Shown here: in pieces, positions 23,805-32,471 of the stretch
Numbering within the stretch: position 1 is the first letter of the stretch
Layout: every line of letters begins with the position of its first letter
From: DAIDKA01 sp049792815
Lineage (GTDB): Bacteria; Pseudomonadota; Gammaproteobacteria; Steroidobacterales; Steroidobacteraceae
DNA: 39,843 nucleotides
Assembly: GCA_049792815.1 (NCBI GenBank)
Contig: JBARBG010000175.1
Coordinates: forward strand, 1 to 39,843
Direction of reading: 5' to 3'
The notes under the pieces: model-generated
What the model was told of the DNA's origin: nothing
Databases searched by the model: none
What the model saw: only the letters and a program-made list of their open reading frames with translations
Program-made: the position numbers and the translations under genes

Positions 23805-26516
23805 ATGGTGGAACGACCCGATCCGGATCAGCTGCTGGAACATGTTCAGGCCGAAGAGGAGCGGGCACGGCGTGGGCATTTGCGAATTTTCTTCGGGGCC
23901 TCGGCCGGGGTAGGCAAGACCTACGCCATGCTCGAGGCGGCGCGCGCCGTGCGGGCCACCGGCACCGATGTGGTCCTGGGGTACATCGAGCCACATGGGC
24001 GCATCGAAACCGAGCGCCTGACTGAGGGCTTCCCGCGCCTGCCGACACTGACGGTGCGCTATCGCGACCTGGCGCGGGCGGAATTCGATCTGGACGCTGC
24101 GCTCGCGCGCCATCCGGCGATTCTGCTGGTGGATGAGCTGGCGCACTCAAATCTGGTCGGGGGTGAACCGGCCCTGCGCCATCCGAAACGCTGGCAGGAT
24201 GTGGAGGAGCTGCTCGAGGCCGGCATTGACGTGTGGACCACCGTCAATGTCCAGCATCTGGAGAGCCTCAATGACCTCATCGTTCAGACCACCGGCGTGC
24301 AGCAACGCGAAACCCTGCCGGATCATGTGTTCGACCAGGCCGATGAGATCGAACTCATCGACCTGCCGCCGGATGACCTGCTGGCACGGCTGCGCGCCGG
24401 CAAGATCTATCTGCAGGCGGATGCCGCCAATGCGGTGGAGCGCTTCTTCCGCAAGCCCAACCTCATGGCGCTGCGCGAGATCGCCCTGCGGCGGGTCGCC
24501 GACCGGGTCGAGGCGGCGGCGCGTGATTCGGTCGCCAGCGACCGCGCGCCGCGTTCACGGCTGGCGAGCGACCGGGTGCTGGTGGCGACCGGGCCGGATG
24601 CCCAGTCAGAGCAGCTGATCCGTGCCGGTAAACGCCTGGCCGATGCACTGGACGCTCACTGGACGGTGGTCTATGTCGAGACGCCGGCCCTGCTCAAACT
24701 TTCCGAGGCCCAGCGCAACCGTCGCATTGAGCTGTTGCGGCTCGGGGAGTCGCTGGGGGCCGAGACCGTCACGCTGGATGGCCCGACGGCCGTTGAAGCG
24801 CTGCTGGAATATGCGGCGACCCGCCATGTGACGCGCATCATCGTCGGTTCACCCAAACGCTTCGGCTGGCGCGCACTGCTGCGGCCCTCCACCGCCACCG
24901 AACTGGCCTTAAGAGCCCGCGGCTTTGATGTCATTACGGTGGCGGCGTCGCAGACGACCACGGTCGCCTCGGCTCGCACTGCCGCCGATCCGCAGCGACT
25001 GGCCTCCCCGGTGCGCTGGAGCCGCTATGTCTGGGCCGTAGTGCTGGCCGTCATCTGTACGCTGCTGGCGTTCGTGATGTTTCCGCACCTTGATATCGTC
25101 AATCTGGTGATGGTGTACCTGCTGGGTGTGACCATCGCCGGACTGCGACTCGGACGCGGGCCCTCGGTGCTCACCTCGGTGCTCAGTGTCGCCTCGTTCG
25201 ATTTCTTCTTCGTGCCGCCGCGCTTCACTTTCGCGGTCTCCGATGCACAGTACCTGATCACCTTCTCGGTCATGCTGCTGATCTCACTGGTCATCGCCAC
25301 GCTGATGGCCAGCGTGCGCCAGCAGACCCGGGTTTCCGGAGCCCGTGAACGGCGCACCGCGTTGCTGTACGCCATGAGCCGGGAGCTGGCCACCACGCGC
25401 GGCGCGGCGAATATGTGCCGCGTCGCGGTCCGGCATGTGGCCGAGGTCTTCGGCTGCAAGGCCGTGGTGCTGTTGCCGGACGCCAGTGGCCGGCTGCACT
25501 TTCCCAACGACCCGCCGGGGGAGACCTCGCTGCGGGGCGCGGATCTCGCCGTGGCCCAATGGGTGACGGACCATGGACGCCAGGCGGGACTGGGCACCGA
25601 TACGCTGCCGGCCGCTGCCGCCTTGTATGTGCCCCTGGGCGATACGCGCCGCCCGCTGGGGGTGCTGGCGGTGCTGCCGGAGAATCGTCGCCGCGTCATG
25701 CTTCCCGAGCAGCACCACCTGCTCGAGACCTTTGCCGGCCAGACGGGCCTCGCGCTGGAGCGCGCCTTGCTGGCCGAGCAGGCCGAGACGGCGCGGATCT
25801 CCGCCGAAGGCGAGAGTCTGCGCAACACCCTGCTGGCCTCGATTTCCCACGACCTGCGCACGCCGCTGGCGGTGATGGCCGGAGCCGGCAGCACCCTCGC
25901 CGAACATGGCGCCTCGCTGGATGAGGCCACCCGCGCAACCCTCGCCCGCTCCATCGAAACCAAGGCGCGGGAGATGTCCGATTTGATCTCCAACGTCCTG
26001 GACCTGACGCGCTTCGAATCCGGACAGATGCGGCTGCGCAACGACTGGCAGACCCTGGATGAACTGGTGGAGACGGCGCTGCGGCGACTGGAGGAGCCAC
26101 TGTCACGCTACGGCGTGGAGCTGCGCCTGCCGGCGGATCTGCCACCGGTATACGTGGATGCCAATCTCATTACCCAGGTCTTCACCAATCTTCTGGACAA
26201 CATCGTCAAGTACACACCGGCCGGAACCCATATCCAGATCACCGCAGCCCTTGATGATGGCGGCAGGGGGCCGCCCGGCTCGAAGGTGCGGGTGACGGTG
26301 GATGATGATGGGCCGGGACTGCCCACGGGCGATCCGGCACGGCTGTTCGAAAAGTTTCAGCGCGGCTCGGGCGAGGGCACGATAGTGGGTGTGGGCCTGG
26401 GGCTTGCGATCTGCCGGGCCATCATCAGCGCCCATGGCGGGGAGATCGAGGCGCAGACTCGACCCGGCGGTGGGACGAGAATCCAACTGACATTGCCCAC
26501 GCTGGAGCCGCCGTGA
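23805..26516 (+). CDS. kdpD: Sensor histidine kinase KdpD
   Basis: KdpD senses K+ limitation or ionic stress and controls KdpE phosphorylation. The 903-aa product has an N-terminal KdpD domain with Walker A GASAGVGKT (residues 31-39) and a Walker-B-like LLVDELAHSN. A Usp-like domain (about 255-370), four short membrane helices (about 405-505) and a GAF region (about 525-650) follow. HisKA carries the phospho-acceptor His682 in SISHDLRTPLAVMAG, and the C-terminal ATPase has NLLDNIVKYTP and GLGLAICRAIISAHGG. The ATG at 23805 matches the family start (VERPDPDQLL); the frame is open 14 codons further up inside kdpC. No clear ribosome site is visible. It overlaps kdpE as GTGA. Confidence 0.96.
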   Translation: MVERPDPDQLLEHVQAEEERARRGHLRIFFGASAGVGKTYAMLEAARAVRATGTDVVLGYIEPHGRIETERLTEGFPRLPTLTVRYRDLARAEFDLDAALARHPAILLVDELAHSNLVGGEPALRHPKRWQDVEELLEAGIDVWTTVNVQHLESLNDLIVQTTGVQQRETLPDHVFDQADEIELIDLPPDDLLARLRAGKIYLQADAANAVERFFRKPNLMALREIALRRVADRVEAAARDSVASDRAPRSRLASDRVLVATGPDAQSEQLIRAGKRLADALDAHWTVVYVETPALLKLSEAQRNRRIELLRLGESLGAETVTLDGPTAVEALLEYAATRHVTRIIVGSPKRFGWRALLRPSTATELALRARGFDVITVAASQTTTVASARTAADPQRLASPVRWSRYVWAVVLAVICTLLAFVMFPHLDIVNLVMVYLLGVTIAGLRLGRGPSVLTSVLSVASFDFFFVPPRFTFAVSDAQYLITFSVMLLISLVIATLMASVRQQTRVSGARERRTALLYAMSRELATTRGAANMCRVAVRHVAEVFGCKAVVLLPDASGRLHFPNDPPGETSLRGADLAVAQWVTDHGRQAGLGTDTLPAAAALYVPLGDTRRPLGVLAVLPENRRRVMLPEQHHLLETFAGQTGLALERALLAEQAETARISAEGESLRNTLLASISHDLRTPLAVMAGAGSTLAEHGASLDEATRATLARSIETKAREMSDLISNVLDLTRFESGQMRLRNDWQTLDELVETALRRLEEPLSRYGVELRLPADLPPVYVDANLITQVFTNLLDNIVKYTPAGTHIQITAALDDGGRGPPGSKVRVTVDDDGPGLPTGDPARLFEKFQRGSGEGTIVGVGLGLAICRAIISAHGGEIEAQTRPGGGTRIQLTLPTLEPP

Positions 26517-27205
26517 CCCAGGCGATGCACCAGATACTGGTCATCGAGGACGACGCGTCGATCCGTGAAGTCCTGCAGGCATTGCTCGGTTCGGTGGGTT
26601 TCAGGGTGGTGGAGGCGCCCACCGCGGCCCGCGCCGATATCGAAGCACGCGCCCACAAGCCCGATCTGCTGCTGGTGGATCTGGGTCTGCCGGACGGGGA
26701 CGGGCTGAATGTGATCCGCGGTGTGCGCAGCTGGTCGCCGGTGCCCATCATCGTGCTGTCGGCGCGCACCATGGAGGAGCAGAAAATCGCGGCCCTGGAT
26801 GCCGGGGCCGACGACTATGTCACCAAGCCGTTCAGCGCAGCGGAGCTGCTGGCACGGGTGCGCGCAGCACTGCGGCGCAATGTGCGCGCCAATGATCAGG
26901 CGCCGGTGCTCGCCTTTGGGGTCATCAAAGTGGATTTGCATCGGCGCGACGCGCACGGTCCCGCCGGGCCCGTGCATCTGACGCCGCTGGAGTTCCGGGT
27001 GCTCGAATGCATGGCGCGGCACAGCGGCATGATCGTGATGCAGACCCAGCTGCTGCGCGAAGTGTGGGGACCGGGGCATCTGGATGACAGCCGCAGCCTG
27101 CGGGTATGCATCCGAAATCTGCGTGGCAAGCTCGAGCCGCTGCCCCATCGGCCAAAGTACCTGGTGACCGAAGCGGGGCTGGGCTACCGCCTGCGACAGG
27201 ATTAG
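26513..27205 (+). CDS. kdpE: Response regulator KdpE
   Basis: An OmpR-family regulator that activates kdp transcription when phosphorylated by KdpD. The 230-aa product has a receiver domain with acidic pair ED(D) near residues 12-14, phospho-acceptor Asp56 in LLLVDLGLPDGDG, and the conserved Lys in VTKPFSAAELLARVRAALRR. A C-terminal winged helix ends in HSRSLRV-like DSRSLRVCIRNLRGKLE and the GLGYRLRQD tail. The start is taken as the GTG overlapping the kdpD stop; an ATG four codons later is the alternative. Its stop shares bases with the stop of the convergent hybrid kinase (TTAG). Confidence 0.96.
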   Translation: MTQAMHQILVIEDDASIREVLQALLGSVGFRVVEAPTAARADIEARAHKPDLLLVDLGLPDGDGLNVIRGVRSWSPVPIIVLSARTMEEQKIAALDAGADDYVTKPFSAAELLARVRAALRRNVRANDQAPVLAFGVIKVDLHRRDAHGPAGPVHLTPLEFRVLECMARHSGMIVMQTQLLREVWGPGHLDDSRSLRVCIRNLRGKLEPLPHRPKYLVTEAGLGYRLRQD

Positions 27206-30200
27206 CCCTTGGCGGTATCCGCCGCGACCCTGGCAGTGGCGCCAAGCTGCTGCAGTCGAGCGCCCAGAAACTCGCGCAAGGGCAGCAGCAGGGCGATGAA
27301 CTCTTCGGCAGTTGCGCGCACCGCTGCGGTGTCGGCCTGCCGGGCCGCCGCCTCGAAGCGCCCCGCGCACTCACACACCGATACCGCCTCCATGTAGAAC
27401 GCCGCTCCGCGTATGAAATGCACCAGCGCCGCGGCCTGCTTCAGTTCGCCCGCCTGGACGTGAGCGCGAAGCGTTTGCGGCGCTGCAAGCGTGTCGCGCA
27501 GGAAATCACCCAGAAGCCGCTGCAGACGCACGGGATCATCGCCCAGTCGCGTCAACGAAAAGGCATCGCAGGGCTCGAGGACCTCCAGCAGCGTGGCATA
27601 CAGCGCCGCTTCGTCGATAGGCTTGCTCAGATGGGCATTCATGCCGGCCGCCAACGTCGCCGCGCGCTCCTCGACGATCACCTGGGCGGTGAGTGCAATG
27701 ATGGGCAGCTTCGCAAAGCGTGGTCGCGCCCGGATCTGCCGTGTGGCGGAGAGGCCGTCCATTCCCGCCATGTGTACATCCATGAGCACTGCGTCGTAGT
27801 GGTACTCGCTGATTTTGCGAATGGCTTCCAGGCCGTCGGCAGCGCTGTCCACCTTCATGTTCACGGCGAGCAAGAGGTCAGTGGCGACCTCGCGGTTGAG
27901 GGCGTTGTCATCGACCACCAGCACACTGCGATGGGCCAGCTTTTCGGCGGCCTGCGGCGGAATGCGCAGGCCGCGTCCCGGTGCGCTGGCGCCGGCACGG
28001 CGCAGATCAGCCTCGGCGGCCGGGGCGTCACTGAAAATCTTGCTCAAGGTATTGAGCATCGCGGAGCGCGTGACGGGTTTGATCAGTACGGCGGCCAGAC
28101 CCAGCTGTTCGGCGCTTTGCAGTATCTCCTCGCGCCCGAAGGCCGTGACCATCAGCACTGCCGGCACCTGGGCCAGTTCGTCGTCCGCGCGCAGCCGCCT
28201 TGCGGTTTCGATGCCATCCAGACCGGGCATGCGCCAGTCGACGAGCAGGAGGTCATAGGCCCGGTGTGCCCGCGCCCCTGCCTTGAGTGCGGCCAGGGCC
28301 TCAGCACCCGAGTTCACCGTGGTGGGTTCAAGTCCGAAGCCGCGCAAGAGGTCGGCGAGGTTCTCGAGTGAATGCGCGTGGTCATCGGCGATCAACACCC
28401 GGTGCGTCCTCAGCGGCAGGCGCCGCGCCGGGGTGGCCGCAGCATGGCTCTCGTGCGCCAGGGCCACATCGACGGTGAAGTGGAAGGTGCTGCCGCGACC
28501 AGGTTCGCCTTCGGCCCAGATCCTTCCCCCCATCAGCTCGACCAGCTGCCGGGAAATGGCCAGCCCCAAGCCGGTGCCGCCGTAGGTGCGCGAGATATGT
28601 GGCCCCAACTGGGTGAAGGCCCGGAACAGGCCGCTGATCTGCCCCGGTTCAAGTCCTATCCCGGTATCCTTTACCGCGAACTGCAGTGTGACCCGCCCGA
28701 TCTGCTGTGCAAGGTTGCTGACGGTGACCAGCACCTCACCGCTGGAGGTGAACTTGACGGCGTTGCTGAGCAGATTGATCAGCACCTGGCCCAGCCGCAG
28801 CGGGTCGCCGCGCAGGTTGCAAGGTACCGAATCGGCCACGGCGTAGATGATTTCCAGGCCCTTTTCCTCGGCCTTCATGGCGGTCACATTGCTGACCGAG
28901 TCCAGCACCGTGTCCAGATCAAATTCGGTGTTCTCCAGCGTCAGACCACCGGCGTCGATCTTGGAAAAATCGAGCACGTCATTGATGATGCTGAGCAATG
29001 AGCGTGCGGCCGAGTCGATCTTCTCCAGGTAGTTTCGCTGGCGCACGGTCAGTTCCGTGCTCAGCGCCAGCCGCGACATGCCGATGACGGTGTTCATCGG
29101 GGTGCGGATTTCATGGCTCATGGCTGCCAGGAAGTTACCCTTGGCGCGTTCGGCCGCTTCCGCCTTGTCACGGGCGGTTCGCAACGCCCCGGCCGCCTGG
29201 CGCAGGGCCTCGTTGCTGCGAATCAGCTCCTCTTCGGCAAGCTTGCGCGCCGTGATATCAGTCTGCGTGGCGATGACGCGCACCGCGCCGTCGCTGGCAT
29301 CGCGTTCAATCACTTTGCCGCGAACCAATATCCAGCGCCAGGAACCCATGCGCGTGCGCATGCGCTGTTCGGCGACGAAGTCGGCCGTCTTGCCCTGCAG
29401 ATGGTCCTGAATGCCTTGCCAGGTCACGGGCAGGTCGGCCGGATGGACCGTGTCAGTCCAGTCCTTGATCGAGTCCCCGAGCTCATCATCGGCATAACCC
29501 AGATTGGCCTTGCACTGGCGCGAATAGAACAGCTTGCCGCTGTGGACGTTCCAGTCCCAGATACCGTCTCCGGCGCTGTCGACGGCGAACTGCCAGCGCG
29601 CCTCACTGTCGCGCAGGGCGGCTTCGGCCTGCTTCATCGCGGTGATGTTGCGGGCAATGCCGATCAGGCCAATGATTTTCCCGTCCTCGTCGCGATGGGC
29701 ACTGCGGGTGGTCAGAAATGTGCGCTCCTGCCCATTGACCGGGATGGTCTCCTCGACCGTTGTCGCCACCCCAGTGGTGAGCACCGCCAGTTCGCGTTGC
29801 CGAAGCACCCTGCCCAGTACCGGGCCAAAGACATCATCGGCGTTTTTTCCGACGACGTCGGCCGGATCGCGGTTGGTGAAGGTGGCTGCGGCTCGGTTGA
29901 AAAGCAGGAAGGTGCCCTCGGTGTCCTTGAGGAAGATGGCGTCGGTGGCGCCGTCAACCACCGCCTCGAGCAGCTCCTTCGAGCGGCGCAGCTGCTGGGT
30001 GTGTTCGAGGACCCGGGTCGCAAGCTCCGCGCTGGGGGCGGGGCTGGGCGTAAGCAAAGACAGCTGTCCTTCGATGAGCTTGCGGACATTGCCCACCAGG
30101 CGCCGCTGCGGATCGGTGAATTGGCGCGGCTGGCGGTCCAGTACGCAAACGGTGCCGAACACGCGGCCGTTGGGCAGCATGAGGGGGTATCCCAGGTACG

Positions 30201-30549
30201 CCAGCAGACCGAATTTCATGTCGGGATTGGTGCGCCAGCGCGCACTCAGGCGGGCGTCGGGGACCTCCAGCGGCTCACGGTTGCGCGTGACCGATTCGCA
30301 GTACAGCCCCGAGTCCAGCAGGTGCTCGGACTCTCCGGGCTGGTAGGGATTGGCAGCTGTATGGCTGCTGATGAACACCTCGATCCTGCGCCCCACGATG
30401 CGCATGACCAGCGCCACCGGTACTTCGAGGATTTCCGCCGTGGAATCCAGGGCAGTCTGCCAGCCCGTGAGCAGTTGCGCGGGCACCGCGAGTGAATCCC
30501 CGGCCGGCGCCGGGCCGTCGGACTCCATATTGTTGTTGTCGGGACTCAT
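27202..30549 (-). CDS. Soluble hybrid histidine kinase: GAF-PAS-PAS-HisKA-HATPase-REC-REC-Hpt
   Basis: This 1115-aa phosphorelay protein has no membrane helix, so it senses a cytoplasmic signal. Order: GAF (about 35-170), PAS (about 195-315), PAS/PAC (about 322-445), coiled linker, HisKA with His479 in AAMSHEIRTPMNTVIGM and ATPase (NLLSNAVKF, GTGLGLAISRQLVELMGG). Two receivers follow, with Asp771 (LLLVDWRMPGLDG) and Asp924 (AVLMDVHMAGMDG), then a C-terminal Hpt with His1044 in VHFIRGAAF. All relay residues are present, so phosphate could pass from His to Asp to His to an unlinked regulator. AGGA precedes the ATG at 30549. It is convergent with kdpE, but a link to Kdp is not implied. Confidence 0.93.
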   Translation of the reverse strand: MSPDNNNMESDGPAPAGDSLAVPAQLLTGWQTALDSTAEILEVPVALVMRIVGRRIEVFISSHTAANPYQPGESEHLLDSGLYCESVTRNREPLEVPDARLSARWRTNPDMKFGLLAYLGYPLMLPNGRVFGTVCVLDRQPRQFTDPQRRLVGNVRKLIEGQLSLLTPSPAPSAELATRVLEHTQQLRRSKELLEAVVDGATDAIFLKDTEGTFLLFNRAAATFTNRDPADVVGKNADDVFGPVLGRVLRQRELAVLTTGVATTVEETIPVNGQERTFLTTRSAHRDEDGKIIGLIGIARNITAMKQAEAALRDSEARWQFAVDSAGDGIWDWNVHSGKLFYSRQCKANLGYADDELGDSIKDWTDTVHPADLPVTWQGIQDHLQGKTADFVAEQRMRTRMGSWRWILVRGKVIERDASDGAVRVIATQTDITARKLAEEELIRSNEALRQAAGALRTARDKAEAAERAKGNFLAAMSHEIRTPMNTVIGMSRLALSTELTVRQRNYLEKIDSAARSLLSIINDVLDFSKIDAGGLTLENTEFDLDTVLDSVSNVTAMKAEEKGLEIIYAVADSVPCNLRGDPLRLGQVLINLLSNAVKFTSSGEVLVTVSNLAQQIGRVTLQFAVKDTGIGLEPGQISGLFRAFTQLGPHISRTYGGTGLGLAISRQLVELMGGRIWAEGEPGRGSTFHFTVDVALAHESHAAATPARRLPLRTHRVLIADDHAHSLENLADLLRGFGLEPTTVNSGAEALAALKAGARAHRAYDLLLVDWRMPGLDGIETARRLRADDELAQVPAVLMVTAFGREEILQSAEQLGLAAVLIKPVTRSAMLNTLSKIFSDAPAAEADLRRAGASAPGRGLRIPPQAAEKLAHRSVLVVDDNALNREVATDLLLAVNMKVDSAADGLEAIRKISEYHYDAVLMDVHMAGMDGLSATRQIRARPRFAKLPIIALTAQVIVEERAATLAAGMNAHLSKPIDEAALYATLLEVLEPCDAFSLTRLGDDPVRLQRLLGDFLRDTLAAPQTLRAHVQAGELKQAAALVHFIRGAAFYMEAVSVCECAGRFEAAARQADTAAVRATAEEFIALLLPLREFLGARLQQLGATARVAADTAKG

Positions 30550-30621
30550 CGTTCCTGCCTAGCGTACTCCATGCTCAAGGCCGGCATCCGGGCCGTATAC
30601 TCAGCGCATCGAGGGGGCGGA

Positions 30622-31722
30622 ATGCGCACAGAAGCAGCGATCTCGCGGGTCGGAGTGGCGGTGCCGGTGCTGGAGCCGGTGGACCTTGCGGCGCCGCGGG
30701 CCGGTGAGGTGCTGGTCCGCATCGTCGCCAGCGGCATCTGCCATACGGATCTGGGTGTGCACGCCGGACGTGGCCCGGGGACGCCGCTGCCGGCGGTGCT
30801 GGGCCATGAGGGCGCTGGGGTGGTGGTTGAGACCGGTCCGGGCGTCACCCAGCTTGAGGTCGGGGATCATGTGGTCTTAAGCGGCTCCTCCTGTGGCCAC
30901 TGTCCGAGCTGCCGGCGCAATTTTCCCAGCTATTGCCGCGAAGCGATGCCCCGCAACTTCGGCGGCCAGCGCATGGATGGCAGCAGTGCGCTCAGTCAGC
31001 ACGGTGCACGCCTGGGTGGGCACTTTTTCGGCCAGTCTTCCTTCGCGCGCCACTGCGTCGCCGAGGAGCGCACCGCCGTCAAGGTGCCGGCAGACGTGCC
31101 GCTTGAGCTGCTCGGCCCCTTGGGCTGCGGCGTCATCACCGGCGCCGGCGCCATACTCTATTCATTGGGTGTGACCATGGGTCAGTCCGTGGCCGTCTTC
31201 GGTGCCGGCGGCGTCGGTTTGTCCGCGGTGATGGCGGCGCGTCTGGTGGGTGCGCGTGAAATCATTGCCGTCGATCGGATCGCGTCGCGGCTGCAACTGG
31301 CGCGCGAACTGGGCGCCACGCACACCATCGATGCCGCGACAGCGGATATCGCGCAGAAGATCATCGAGATTACCCGCGGCGGCGTCGACCGCAGCCTCAA
31401 TACGACGCGCGTGCCGGGGGTCTTCACGGTGGCGATGCAGAGTCTGGCGATGCAGGGCGTAGCAGGCTTCGTCGCCGCGCCGGCGGCCGAGTGGCAACCG
31501 GCCATGTTTCCGATGTTGGCCGGAGGGCGGCGGCTGCAGGGCATACTGGGGGGAGATGCGGCGCCCCAGAGCGTCATACCGGTGCTGATCGACTACCACC
31601 GCCAGGGCCGGCTGCCGTTTGACCGCTTGCTGCGCTTCTATGCGTTCGAAGACATTGGCACGGCCTTCCGTGACATGGAGCATGGCGAGGTCATCAAGCC
31701 CGTACTGCGCATGGAAACTTAA
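30622..31722 (+). CDS. Zinc-dependent aryl/benzyl-alcohol-type dehydrogenase
   Basis: The 366-aa medium-chain dehydrogenase most resembles NAD-dependent benzyl (aryl) alcohol dehydrogenases, which interconvert aryl alcohols and aldehydes. Catalytic zinc ligands lie in SGICHTD, GHEGAGVV and GPLGCGVITGAG; four structural-zinc cysteines lie in SCGHCPSCRRNFPSYC. The cofactor site is FGAGGVGLSAV, followed by an acidic residue (AVDR) that favours NAD. The ATG at 30622 follows GAGGGGG; the frame is open 17 codons upstream. A -10-like TATACT (30596-30601) without a matching -35 lies upstream. It is divergent from the hybrid kinase, and its TAA is shared with the convergent eutC stop (TTAA). Substrate is not established. 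Confidence 0.85.
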   Translation: MRTEAAISRVGVAVPVLEPVDLAAPRAGEVLVRIVASGICHTDLGVHAGRGPGTPLPAVLGHEGAGVVVETGPGVTQLEVGDHVVLSGSSCGHCPSCRRNFPSYCREAMPRNFGGQRMDGSSALSQHGARLGGHFFGQSSFARHCVAEERTAVKVPADVPLELLGPLGCGVITGAGAILYSLGVTMGQSVAVFGAGGVGLSAVMAARLVGAREIIAVDRIASRLQLARELGATHTIDAATADIAQKIIEITRGGVDRSLNTTRVPGVFTVAMQSLAMQGVAGFVAAPAAEWQPAMFPMLAGGRRLQGILGGDAAPQSVIPVLIDYHRQGRLPFDRLLRFYAFEDIGTAFRDMEHGEVIKPVLRMET

Positions 31723-32471
31723 GCGGGCGGCAGGGACGCGGGAACTTCCGAATCATCCTTGAGCCGCACACCACTGCAGCCCGCGCGGCGTGCTGCCCGC
31801 ATCAGCCAGGCGGCGCGCGCCGCGGCTTCCTCATAGGACAGCCCCTGTGGCGGGCGGATGTTCGAAATGCAGTTGCGCTCATGGTCGCGTCGACCGGTGG
31901 CGGGTTTCCAGGTCAGATAGATCCCAAGGCTGTCCGGCGCGCTGAGCCCGGGACGCTCGCCGATGAGCATGACGGAAAGCCAGGCATTCAGGCGTGCGCC
32001 GATGTCATCGCCCAGTGCGACCCGGGCCTGCGTTGCGATGATAAGCGGCGCGCTGTTCCAATCGGGCAGGGCGCGCAGCAGGGCCCGCAGCGTTGGTGCG
32101 GCATGCGCCTGCACGGCGCGCGCCGACAGACCATCGCCAAGGATGAATACCACATCGTAAGGTCCCCCCGTCAGCGCCCCGGCGCACTCTGGCGCCAGAC
32201 GCCGGCCCAGGTCGGGACGCTGCAGGTAGGTGCTGCGGTCGGGTGCCTGACTGTGGACCTGCAGGACGCGCGCCGGCGCCAGATCCGCCGCCAGACGCTG
32301 TGCATCCAGGACCTCGTGAACGGCATCGCGCGCCCGCGCATGGTCGAGCTGGAATTCCAGCAGCGCCTGGGTCGGCAGGCCCGCACCCACGTGCCCCAGT
32401 GCCACGCGCGCCGGCGTCCGGCTGCGCAGCGCCCCGAGCAGGTCATGGCCCCTGCCAGCCGGCGGTTTCAT
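31719..32471 (-). CDS. eutC: Ethanolamine ammonia-lyase small subunit
   Basis: EutC pairs with EutB to form the adenosylcobalamin-dependent enzyme that splits ethanolamine into acetaldehyde and ammonia. The 250-aa product has the typical TPARVALGHVGAGLPTQALLEFQLDHARARDAV, ILGDGLSARAVQ, IGERPGLSAPDSLGIYLTW and RDHERNCISNIRPPQGLSYEEAA segments. The start overlaps the eutB stop as ATGA. No other eut genes (microcompartment shell, eutH transporter, eutDEG) are in the window, so this is the lone-lyase arrangement that yields nitrogen and acetaldehyde in the cytoplasm. Confidence 0.95.
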   Translation of the reverse strand: MKPPAGRGHDLLGALRSRTPARVALGHVGAGLPTQALLEFQLDHARARDAVHEVLDAQRLAADLAPARVLQVHSQAPDRSTYLQRPDLGRRLAPECAGALTGGPYDVVFILGDGLSARAVQAHAAPTLRALLRALPDWNSAPLIIATQARVALGDDIGARLNAWLSVMLIGERPGLSAPDSLGIYLTWKPATGRRDHERNCISNIRPPQGLSYEEAAARAAWLMRAARRAGCSGVRLKDDSEVPASLPPA

